DNA of 64,000 bases from NCBI GenBank assembly GCA_963751955.1, contig CAVVWM010000011.1, positions 124,001 through 188,000 on the forward strand. Direction: 5' to 3'. The notes beneath the pieces were generated by a model. That model worked only from the letters and a program-made list of their open reading frames with translations, ran no database searches and was not told the origin of the DNA. This DNA is from JABDIY01 sp963751955 (lineage in GTDB: Bacteria; Actinomycetota; Acidimicrobiia; Acidimicrobiales; SZUA-35). A program made the translations under genes and the position numbers. Shown here in pieces: positions 17,688-24,519 of this stretch. How positions within the stretch are numbered: position 1 is the first letter of the stretch; each line of letters begins with the position of its first letter.

Positions 17688-18191
17688 CTAGAGGTAGGTG
17701 CCTGTGCGAGGCGGTTGAGTGCCTTCAGGAAGGGCTTGCTGTTGATGCATTTGCTCTAGTTGTTGTCGGGCGGCCATCTGCTGTGCAAAAAGCGTTGCCT
17801 GGATGCCGTGGAACAAACCTTCGAGCCATCCAACCAACTGAGCCTGCGCGATCCGAAGTTCGGAGTCCGAGGGCACCTCGTCCTCGCCAAAAGGCAGCGC
17901 CAAGGAGTTCAGCTCGTCGGTGAGGTCGGGTGAGAGAGCTTGGCTCAGTTCGCTGATGGACGTTTCGTAGATGGCTTTCAGCCGGCTTCGTCCGGCCTCG
18001 TCCATCGGGGTATTACGGACCTCTTCCAGCAGTTGCTTGATCATCGATCCAATCCGCATGACCTTGGCAGGCTCGGAAATCGCGTTGCGCGGCGCGGCGA
18101 CCTCGTCTTCGCTTGGCTTGTGATCGACGACCTCGGGGGTCTCGTGCGCCGCGGGATCAGGTTCTGGATCGGTGGAGGTGCTGTCGCTCAT
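17688..18191 (-). CDS. bpa: Bacterial proteasome activator
   Basis: A 167-residue protein matching the Bpa/PafE family (Rv3780 type). An acidic disordered N-terminus of ~40 residues leads to the helical core KVMRIGSMIKQLLEEVR, SRLKAIYETSISELSQAL, and the near-invariant ELRIAQAQLVGWLEGLFHG followed by FAQQMAARQQLEQM. The protein ends in GTYL, where the mycobacterial activator ends in GQYL. That C-terminal tail docks into the pockets of the 20S proteasome alpha ring and opens the gate without ATP. The family forms a dodecameric ring. Its presence implies that proteasome genes exist elsewhere in the genome. Confidence 0.92.
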   Translation of the reverse strand: MSDSTSTDPEPDPAAHETPEVVDHKPSEDEVAAPRNAISEPAKVMRIGSMIKQLLEEVRNTPMDEAGRSRLKAIYETSISELSQALSPDLTDELNSLALPFGEDEVPSDSELRIAQAQLVGWLEGLFHGIQATLFAQQMAARQQLEQMHQQQALPEGTQPPRTGTYL

Positions 18192-18209
18192 ACGAATCGA
18201 GCGTATCCA

Positions 18210-19292
18210 TCAGGCTTCGGCGCTGAGAAGCGGCACGAGCATTTCAGCCGACGTCAACGAACCGTGCCGACCAATCAGTTCGAATGGGCCACTATCGGCC
18301 GGATCGAAAAACGAAACCGGTTCGAACGGACAAAGTGCGACGTCACCGAAACGGTCTTCGACGCCGCGACGCACAACGGGGCCGAACCATCCATCACTGA
18401 TCATCTCTTCACGGGTGTACACCCAGGCCTTGTCGCCATGGTGTTCGGTCGCGGCTGAAAAGAGATCATCGACCGCTCCCGGCGCGCAATGTAACCATCG
18501 GAAACGACCCTCGCCCGACAGTCCGGTCACCAGGCTGGCGACGTCTTCATTCAGATGAATGACGTTGTCGCCACAGTCCACCTGCCCGTGGTCAGCCGTG
18601 ACGACGACCTCAGTTCCCGAAGGCACAGAGGCGATCACATCAGCCACAAGCCGGTCCACAAATTGCACTTCAGCATCGAAGACGGGACCGAAACCGTACT
18701 CGTGGGAGACCTTGTCGACGCCGTCGTAGTACGCGTAGACGAAGTCTTCCCCCTTGCGCAACAAGCGGCCTATCTCGTGTACGAGGGTGGCTGTGGTCCG
18801 GTACCCAACCAGATGAGCGCCGCGTAGATGTGCAGCGCTGAAACCTGAATTCCGAAAGTCGGCCTTGTTGACCATTTGCACGTCGTAGCCCTGAAATGGT
18901 TCGTAGGGCTGCAGCACGTCGGGCGGCATTTGGCGTCGGGCATCTGGCGTTTCGACCGAGCCCCATCGCAGCGTGTTGAGGACCTCACCGTCGACGACCA
19001 TCCGATAGCCAACCACGCCGTGTTCCCCCGGAGTGAGGCTCGTCGTGAGCGACGTCAGCGCCGTGGCGGTCGTGGACGGCGCAACCGTCGTGAGCGGGCC
19101 ACCAGCCATGGCGTGAAGGGTCGGCGTGAACGCCTCACGATCTTGGAGCTGCTCCCATCCCAGACCATCGAGCACCAGCAGGACCCGCTGCTGGGTCGAT
19201 CCGATCTCGATGGGCAGACGACCTGTTCCGTGCCTTCCGGGGAGGAGATAGGGAACGACATCGGTGATGCAGCCAGACCCGAATGAGGGCAT
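18210..19292 (-). CDS. Alkaline-phosphatase-superfamily phosphodiesterase/nucleotide pyrophosphatase
   Basis: 360 residues from ATG 19292; the frame is open further upstream but that part overlaps the divergent promoter. Metal and nucleophile motifs of the superfamily are present: RVLLVLDGLGWEQL (metal Asp), VAPSTTATALTSLTT (nucleophile Thr), TPGEHGVVGYRM, YYDGVDKVSHEYG (Asp/His) and VVTADHGQVDC. Actinobacterial relatives are annotated as nucleotide pyrophosphatase/phosphodiesterase. No signal peptide is visible, so the protein is probably cytoplasmic. It is divergent from the Rrf2 regulator, with 97 bp between starts, and 18 bp upstream of bpa on the same strand. Confidence 0.82.
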   Translation of the reverse strand: MPSFGSGCITDVVPYLLPGRHGTGRLPIEIGSTQQRVLLVLDGLGWEQLQDREAFTPTLHAMAGGPLTTVAPSTTATALTSLTTSLTPGEHGVVGYRMVVDGEVLNTLRWGSVETPDARRQMPPDVLQPYEPFQGYDVQMVNKADFRNSGFSAAHLRGAHLVGYRTTATLVHEIGRLLRKGEDFVYAYYDGVDKVSHEYGFGPVFDAEVQFVDRLVADVIASVPSGTEVVVTADHGQVDCGDNVIHLNEDVASLVTGLSGEGRFRWLHCAPGAVDDLFSAATEHHGDKAWVYTREEMISDGWFGPVVRRGVEDRFGDVALCPFEPVSFFDPADSGPFELIGRHGSLTSAEMLVPLLSAEA

Positions 19293-19353
19293 CGTTGGTT
19301 TTTGTGATGAAGACACTAACGGTGAAGGATACGCACCCACTGCCCCTAAGTGG

Positions 19354-19390
19354 TTCACCATGGCCACCCCGATTCGATACCGTCGAATCG
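19354..19390 (+). promoter_or_regulatory. Promoter and 19-bp palindrome abutting the Rrf2 start
   Basis: GATTCGA (19371-19377) and TCGAATC (19383-19389) form a perfect inverted repeat with spacer TACCG. A TANNNT -10 candidate TACCGT (19378-19383) lies inside it, six nt before GTG 19390. TTCACC (19354-19359) sits 18 bp upstream as a weak -35. The arrangement suits a leaderless, autoregulated Rrf2 gene. Confidence 0.5.
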
Positions 19391-19848
19391 TGAGGGTTTC
19401 AACGCGAGGTGACTATGCGTGTCGTGCGCTGCTCTCGCTCACTCTGCACCCCTCACACGATGGGTCACCGGTCCCCACCCCAGTCAAGACCATTGCCGAA
19501 CGGACCGGGCTCCCCCAGCCCTACCTCGAACAAATCCTGCTCGCCCTCAAGGGCGCAGGTCTAGTTCACTCAAAACGCGGTGTTGGTGGAGGCTACGTGC
19601 TCGCATGTGAACCTCAGTCGGTCACACTCGCCCGGATCGTCCGGGCCGTTGATGGTCCGATCACCCTGGGTGATTTTGGAGAACCACACGCCGAAGGCGC
19701 ATGTGATCATGAGGGACAGTGCGTCCTTCTCGCAGTCTGGCGCCACGTAGGGAATCAGATGCGGCACGAACTGGAGGGTTATACCTTGGCTGACATTGCA
19801 TTGGCAGCCAAAGGCGTGGTCGAGTGGCCTGGAGACGGCGGAGGCTAG
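19390..19848 (+). CDS. Rrf2-family transcriptional regulator
   Basis: 152 residues from GTG 19390 (VRVSTRGDYACRALL, the classical Rrf2 N-terminus). An in-frame ATG at 19360 would add ten residues. The winged helix includes KTIAERTGLPQPYLEQIL and the wing SKRGVGGGYVLA. The sensor loop holds C-x5-C (ACDHEGQC), but the third Cys expected in [2Fe-2S] IscR/NsrR types is absent (LLAVW follows), so cluster binding is doubtful. The gene is divergent from a phosphodiesterase, and its stop overlaps that of the frameshifted minus-strand gene at 19845. Confidence 0.85.
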   Translation: MRVSTRGDYACRALLSLTLHPSHDGSPVPTPVKTIAERTGLPQPYLEQILLALKGAGLVHSKRGVGGGYVLACEPQSVTLARIVRAVDGPITLGDFGEPHAEGACDHEGQCVLLAVWRHVGNQMRHELEGYTLADIALAAKGVVEWPGDGGG

Positions 19849-20274
19849 GCCGAAACCAAGCCAGCAACCTCGACGAGCTGATGATCTGAACTGTTCGCTC
19901 GAAAGATCGGATCAAGTGACTGGGCGCCGTGGCCAAGGACCGACGACCTCCAGTACACCTCACCTTCTGGGTGCAAGAGACTTGTCGGAGCGGCAGTGAT
20001 GGTGTGATTCTGGACCACGCGATCGGGAAACACCGCCAATTTCGTGTCGTCGTGCAACCACCAAGTCAAAGCTGATATGCCGACATTCAGAGGGCAACGG
20101 GATCAGCTCCTCGGGCATGACCGAACAGGCTTCCACCGCCTCAGCCGTTACGCCATCGCTGGCCCCGGACGCGCTGCAGACAACGGCCTGCCCCGCAGCT
20201 GCTCCCACGGGAACGCACATGGTGAGCCCCGCCACGGCCACGAGAACCACTCGTACCATCACTCGCTTGATCAC
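19845..20274 (-). pseudogene. Small secreted protein gene broken by one frameshift
   Basis: From GTG 20274 the frame encodes a signal peptide (KR, then VRVVLVAVAGLTMCVPVGAAAG) and a short mature part with two Cys. Near 20065-20105 it must shift by one base (an extra base in the text) to continue as NVGISALTWWLHDDTK and onwards for ~75 codons to a stop at 19845. Joined, it makes a 142-residue exported protein. The two halves are each protein-like and abut exactly, which supports one gene. Function unknown; no family recognised. Either a sequencing error or a decayed gene. A strong -10 precedes the GTG. Confidence 0.5.
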
Positions 20275-20280
20275 TGCGTT

Positions 20281-20301
20281 ACTATACGTTTGATTACGTT
20301 T
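20281..20301 (-). promoter_or_regulatory. Leaderless promoter of the secreted-protein gene with TACGTTT direct repeat
   Basis: On the minus strand TATAGT (20286-20281) is a near-ideal -10, six nt before GTG 20274. On the plus strand TACGTTT occurs at 20285-20291 and 20295-20301, exactly 10 bp apart and overlapping the -10, as a regulator binding to one DNA face would need. Confidence 0.5.
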
Positions 20302-20327
20302 ACTTTCTAGTGGTTCGAAAGGCTCGG

Positions 20328-20354
20328 TTGCAGGGTGCCGGCGGCTGGTATTCT
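20328..20354 (+). promoter_or_regulatory. Promoter of the patatin gene
   Basis: TTGCAG (20328-20333) and an extended -10 TGGTATTCT ending at 20354, spacer 15 bp. The ATG at 20362 lies seven nt after the -10, so transcription would begin at or one base before it. Confidence 0.5.
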
Positions 20355-20361
20355 GGAATTG

Positions 20362-21378
20362 ATGAGTGGTGTGACTTTTCTCAGGCCCTTGGGGTACCCG
20401 CCACCGCCAAGCGTGAGGAAACCAACCACCGGGCTGGTTCTGGGAGTTGGCGGCCGAGCCGGCATCGCCCACCACGCCGGCGCTCTTCACGCACTCGCGG
20501 CGTCGGGCGCACTCGACATCGACGATCTCGACATCATCATCGGAACCTCAGCAGGGGCAATTGTGAGCGCTCAGTTGCGCTCTGGTGTGACTCCACAGAG
20601 ACTCTATGAAATCGCCATGGACGACACCGACGAGGGTGCACGTCGCCGGGGTGACGACTTCTTCGCACCCGCATGGGACTCCGCCATGACCCTCGCTCAG
20701 CGGGCCATGGGCTCCAGCTGGGTTCTGGGACGGTCCCTGCTCCGCTTCCCGCTACCAGTGCTCCCCCGCCAGCTACGTTCGGCCTTCCCCGGTGGGCTCA
20801 TGCAACTGTCCGAGAACGCCAACCTCGATGATCATCTGCCGAGGGAGTGGCCCGAGAAACATCTATGGCTCGTGACTGTCGACATTCACACCGGCCGCCG
20901 AGTCGTGCTACGCAGGGATGGGCCGGTGGGCGCAAACCTCCAGCAGGCTGCCCTCGCCTCGGCTGCGGTCCCGGGCATCTACCAACCGATTCGGGTCAAC
21001 GGGCGCACCCTGGTCGACGGAGGAGTCCATTCGAACACCAATGTTGATCTCCTGTTGGGAAAGAACCTCGACCACGTCACGGTCATCGCCCCTCTCGGCC
21101 TTTCCGGACTGAACGCCGTCCCGCCACCGTTGGTTGCGGTCCGCCAATTCGTCCACACAAACCTCATGCGCACAGTCCAAACACTCCGAGCCGAAGGAAC
21201 AACCGTCGCCGTGCTCGAACCCTCAGCCGATCTCGCCAGAATTCACGGTGTCAACACTCTCCGAATCGGGGCTTCAGCCGAGATCGCCGAGGCAGCCTAC
21301 GCCGAAACAATCGACCGACTCAGCGATTTGGTCAGAGACACCGACAGACCCATCGTCCCGGCCGAACAGGCTTCCTGA
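20362..21378 (+). CDS. Patatin-like phospholipase
   Basis: 338 residues from ATG 20362, chosen because of the -10 box seven nt upstream; an in-frame GTG at 20335 is possible. It shows the patatin active site: the oxyanion loop LGVGGRAGIAHHAG, the nucleophile elbow IIGTSAGAIVSAQL (GxSxG), and the catalytic Asp in LVDGGVHSNTNVDLL. The Ser-Asp dyad is therefore complete. Such enzymes hydrolyse acyl esters of membrane or storage lipids. No signal peptide or helix is clear, so it is probably cytoplasmic and peripheral. The nitroreductase gene starts 12 bp after it and is likely co-transcribed. Confidence 0.85.
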   Translation: MSGVTFLRPLGYPPPPSVRKPTTGLVLGVGGRAGIAHHAGALHALAASGALDIDDLDIIIGTSAGAIVSAQLRSGVTPQRLYEIAMDDTDEGARRRGDDFFAPAWDSAMTLAQRAMGSSWVLGRSLLRFPLPVLPRQLRSAFPGGLMQLSENANLDDHLPREWPEKHLWLVTVDIHTGRRVVLRRDGPVGANLQQAALASAAVPGIYQPIRVNGRTLVDGGVHSNTNVDLLLGKNLDHVTVIAPLGLSGLNAVPPPLVAVRQFVHTNLMRTVQTLRAEGTTVAVLEPSADLARIHGVNTLRIGASAEIAEAAYAETIDRLSDLVRDTDRPIVPAEQAS

Positions 21379-21390
21379 CCGAGGATCTGG

Positions 21391-22017
21391 GTGGAACTCG
21401 AACGGGCCATTCGAGCCCGACGGATGGTTCGAGCATTCGAGGATCGCCCGATCGCCGAAGAACGCATCACCAGACTCCTCGATTTGGCCCGACGAGCGCC
21501 CTCTGCTGGACACACCGCCGCAACCGAGTTCGTCGTTCTCACCGGACAAGCCCGGAGCACGTACTGGGACACAACGCTGCCCGGGCAAAGGCGTCCCGGT
21601 TTCACCTTTTCGTCGTTACCGAACGCTGCAGCACTCATTCTGGTGCTCACCCGGCCTGACTCCTACCCGGACAGATACTCCGAAAGTGACAAATCCCTCA
21701 CGGGGCTAGGAGTTGGAACCGATGCTTGGCCAGTTCCCTTCTGGTGGGTCGACGCCGGAGCGGTGATCCAGAACCTGCTCCTCCTGGCCCAATCAGATGG
21801 ATTGGGAGCTCTACTGTTCGGAGCCTTCGATCACGAGCCTGCGCTCCTATCAAAACTGGGGATCCCGATGGATCGTCGAATTGTTGGCGTCGTTGCATTG
21901 GGATACCCGGAGTCCGAATCAGCACCGGCGGGACGTTCAACCAACAGAAAGCGACCAAGAATCGACTCGATCATCCACCGACAGCAGTGGACCCGAGAAG
22001 AACAAGAGCGTCGCTGA
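21391..22017 (+). CDS. Nitroreductase-family FMN oxidoreductase
   Basis: A 208-residue protein with GTG start and GAGGA ribosome site. It has the FMN-binding N-terminus ELERAIRARRMVRAFEDRPI, LLDLARRAPSAGHTAATEFVV, and later WWVDAGAVIQNLLLLAQSDGLGALLFG, where the dimer cofactor site lies. RIVGVVALGYPESE is the usual C-terminal turn. Members reduce nitroaromatics, flavins or enones with NAD(P)H. Native substrate unknown. Its last 47 bp overlap the 3' end of the convergent rluD gene, which is unusual in length for two unrelated genes but both frames are intact. Confidence 0.85.
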   Translation: MELERAIRARRMVRAFEDRPIAEERITRLLDLARRAPSAGHTAATEFVVLTGQARSTYWDTTLPGQRRPGFTFSSLPNAAALILVLTRPDSYPDRYSESDKSLTGLGVGTDAWPVPFWWVDAGAVIQNLLLLAQSDGLGALLFGAFDHEPALLSKLGIPMDRRIVGVVALGYPESESAPAGRSTNRKRPRIDSIIHRQQWTREEQERR

Positions 22018-22927
22018 AATCGGCGGGCAGCTTGCTCGTGAACTCCATCCGCTCACCCGTCGGATGTTCGAATGCCAGATAACGAGCATGCAACAGCGGC
22101 CGTTCGACCCCTTGGAGCAGCTCTGGAACCGGAACGCTTCCGTACCGATCATCGCCCACAAGTGGCAGCCCGATCGCATCGGCATGAACGCGTATCTGGT
22201 GGGTTCGGCCGGTTTCGAGGATGAACCGCAGCAACGCAAACGGTCCACCAGCAACGTTGTCCACGAATCTCTCCACGACCTCATAGGAGGTCCGGGCCGG
22301 CTTTCCATCGGGTCGTGTGGTCTGACGCGTGGGATGGCGCAGAGATCTGCCGATCGGCGCATCGATCACGCCCTCGTGACTCTGTGGTTCGCCGTGGACC
22401 AGAGCCCAGTACTCTCGGCCGACGGTTCGATTCCGCAACTGGTCAGTGAGTGCGTCATAGGCTGCCTCGGATCTGGCGATCATCAACAAGCCTGAGGTGC
22501 CTTTGTCGAGCCGATGGACAATTCCCGGTCGGCCCCGCTGGCCAACGCTTCTCATTTCTGGATAGCGGGCGAGAAGACCCTGAACGAGAGTTCCCATCGA
22601 CACGCCGGCACCGGGGTGGACGACAAGACCAGAAGGCTTGTCGACGACGATCACGTCTGGATCCTCATACACAACATCGACATCGACCGTGGGATCTGCA
22701 ACCACGTCGACAGACTCGACCGTCGCTGGCATGCTGAGCCGCTGACCTCGGGTGACCTTCAACGAGGGCTTGGTAACGACCGAACCGTCAACCTCGACCC
22801 GGCCTTGGCTGAGCAGCTCGTTGGCCGAGGTCCGGCTCACCTCCAAGAGCAGTGAAATGATGCGGTCGATTCGCTGGCCGTGGATCGATTCTCCAACCTC
22901 GAGTGAGAGTACGTCTGCCTCGCTCAT
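21971..22927 (-). CDS. rluD: 23S rRNA pseudouridine synthase, RluD/RluA family
   Basis: A 318-residue protein with an N-terminal S4 RNA-binding domain (QRIDRIISLLLEVSRTSANE, then QGRVEVDGSVVTKPS) and the RluA catalytic domain. IVVDKPSGLVVHPG and GIVHRLDKGTSGLLMIA contain the catalytic Asp, and LETGRTHQIRVHADAIG the third motif. RluD isomerises uridines in helix 69 of 23S rRNA and aids ribosome assembly. Its ATG overlaps the lspA stop by four bases, the lspA-rluD order common in bacteria. Naming to RluD rather than RluA/RluC is by order and domain make-up. Confidence 0.93.
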   Translation of the reverse strand: MSEADVLSLEVGESIHGQRIDRIISLLLEVSRTSANELLSQGRVEVDGSVVTKPSLKVTRGQRLSMPATVESVDVVADPTVDVDVVYEDPDVIVVDKPSGLVVHPGAGVSMGTLVQGLLARYPEMRSVGQRGRPGIVHRLDKGTSGLLMIARSEAAYDALTDQLRNRTVGREYWALVHGEPQSHEGVIDAPIGRSLRHPTRQTTRPDGKPARTSYEVVERFVDNVAGGPFALLRFILETGRTHQIRVHADAIGLPLVGDDRYGSVPVPELLQGVERPLLHARYLAFEHPTGERMEFTSKLPADFSDALVLLGSTAVGG

Positions 22928-23526
22928 GGTTCGGTTACGGTTTCTCGCAACGCATCCGAAGTTGTGCCACCATCATCGACCCCGGCAGCATTATCGGCAA
23001 AGAATGACATCGCAATCGCAAGGCCCACAGAACACACGATCGCGATGTCGGCGACGTTGAAAACCGGCCACCATTGGAAGTCGATGAAATCAATGACCTT
23101 GCCACTGAGAAAGCCGTCGTCAGCGTGGAAGAGGCGGTCCAAGCCATTGCCGAGTGCACCCCCGGCGATCGCAGCGAAAATCCGGCGCTGAATGGCCTGC
23201 TGGGTTCTCGCTGCCAACCAGATCATCACAACGGCCATGATGAACGAGATGGCGCCAATCAGTGGCCCGAGCCCTCTTCCGGTCGAGAACGAAGCGCCTG
23301 GATTGAAGACCAGATTGAGCCGTAGAGTCCAGAACAGATCGATGCACGCTCCCTCGACCGAGCAGTTTCCTCTTTCGAGGCCACTCAGAACCAACCATTT
23401 CGTTGACTGATCAAGGCCCACGATGGCGGCGATGATCAGTAGCGCCTCGGCCAACCTATGCCAAGAGTTTGTTGCGGGGACTACCGACGACTGTTGTCGA
23501 ACATCGAGGTTTTGTGATCTACGCAC
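22924..23526 (-). CDS. lspA: Lipoprotein signal peptidase (signal peptidase II)
   Basis: A 200-residue integral membrane aspartyl protease that cleaves prolipoproteins before the lipid-modified Cys. Four hydrophobic helices are visible. NLVFNPGASFS, ALGNGLDRLF and FNVADIAIV carry the conserved Asn and the two catalytic Asp residues. The N-terminal ~24 residues are extra. I keep GTG 23526 because GGAGAG precedes it, although the first helix would also be served by TTG 23454. The start lies 46 bp inside the end of the DksA-like gene. It has clients in the window, for example ZnuA with its lipobox. Confidence 0.93.
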   Translation of the reverse strand: MRRSQNLDVRQQSSVVPATNSWHRLAEALLIIAAIVGLDQSTKWLVLSGLERGNCSVEGACIDLFWTLRLNLVFNPGASFSTGRGLGPLIGAISFIMAVVMIWLAARTQQAIQRRIFAAIAGGALGNGLDRLFHADDGFLSGKVIDFIDFQWWPVFNVADIAIVCSVGLAIAMSFFADNAAGVDDGGTTSDALRETVTEP

Positions 23527-24368
23527 CGTTCACTCTCCGGACGGGCTTCGAGCCGAGCCTTCGGAATAGCAACGTTATCGACATAGCAGAAGCCGTAGGT
23601 ATCACCGTCTATTCGAGCGACCGCCTCGTCGATCATTTCTATGTGCTCTAGACGACCCTTGCGCTCGGCAACCAGTTCAGAGATCTGAACATTGATGCTC
23701 GTACCTTCGTTCGATTCGTCGCTGGAGGTGTCATCGCCCGCCTCTGCGGTCTCGAGCAAGAGATCAAGTTGGGCACGGAACTCGTCAACTTGTTCGGCCA
23801 GCTCCTGCTTTTCGTCCTCAAGTTGGCTTCGCCGGATCGCCAACCACTTCTTGTCCTTCAGGTATGCGGGCTTCAGGCCAGCATTCTTGGGAGCCGATGT
23901 AGACTTTTCTTACGTGCTGCAGCTTTGACGACGGGGGCAGCTGCGGCCTTCTTCTTTGCCGGCGCCTTCCTCGATGGTGCGGCCGCCTTCTTGGCAGAAG
24001 TTGTCTTGATTACTCGGTCGGCCTTTGGTCCTGCCGCCTTCTTGACCGGAACCTTCTTGGCCGGAACCTTCTTGGCGACAGCCTTCTTCTTGGCCGGACC
24101 TTCTTGCGACAGCCTTCTTCTTGGCCGGAACCTTCTTGGCGACAGCCTTCTTCTTGGCCGGAACCTTCTTGGCCACAGCCTTCTTCTTGGCCGGAACCTT
24201 CTTGGCCACAGCCTTCTTCTTGGCCGGAACCTTCTTGGCCACAGCCTTCTTCTTGGCCGGAACCTTCTTGGCCACAGCCTTCTTCTTGGCCGGAACCTTC
24301 TTGGCCACAGCCTTCTTCTTGGCCGGAACCTTCTTGGTCGCCTTCTTTGCGGACTTTTTGGTCGTCAC
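23481..24368 (-). CDS. DksA/TraR-like protein with a Lys/Ala-repeat, histone-H1-like N-terminus (frame disrupted)
   Basis: Reconstructed 296-residue protein from GTG 24368 (GAGG ribosome site). Residues ~1-140 are repeats of KKVPAKKKAVA plus further KAPAKKKAAAAP-type sequence. Then comes a coiled coil (LEDEKQELAEQVDEFRAQL) and a DksA/TraR C-terminus with DGDTYGFCYVDNVAIPKARL and SERCVDH. The zinc finger is C-x2-D...C-x2-H rather than C4. Three single-base deletions interrupt it: two in the repeat unit at 24081-24111 and one in the T4 run at 23905-23908. Together they restore frame, so I read one gene. The repeat array is listed separately. It precedes lspA and rluD on the same strand. Confidence 0.7.
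24042..24342 (-). repeat. 33-bp coding repeats (KKVPAKKKAVA)
   Basis: Units start at 24112, 24145, 24178, 24211, 24244, 24277 and 24310, each 33 bp (11 codons). One more at 24081 is only 31 bp, having lost an A in the GGAACC stretch and a G in the TTGGCG stretch. Two shorter partial units lie at 24042-24080. The near-identity of the 33-bp units makes the segment prone to slippage and to assembly error. Confidence 0.93.
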
Positions 24369-24506
24369 CGGTAAGCCTCGGATCGCTTTCGATAGCTTCG
24401 AACCCGGCCGATTCCACCGAGTTCTTCCTAAGAATCGGCGTAGCATAGTCGAAACTGAGGTCTAAGTTCACCCCTTTGACCCCACAATCTGTCGCCGTGA
24501 GCCCGT

Positions 24507-24519
24507 TAGCCTCTCTCAG
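24507..24519 (+). promoter_or_regulatory. Putative -10 box of ileS
   Basis: TAGCCT (24507-24512) lies seven nt before GTG 24520, and no Shine-Dalgarno is visible, which suggests a leaderless ileS mRNA. TTGACC at 24476 is too far upstream (25 bp) to be its -35. There is no T-box leader in the ~150-bp gap. Confidence 0.4.

Noticed and set aside
24369..24519. T-box leader of ileS
   Set aside because: The gap is about 150 bp and I find no antiterminator core or specifier-loop-like structure; a -10 next to the start codon argues for a leaderless mRNA.
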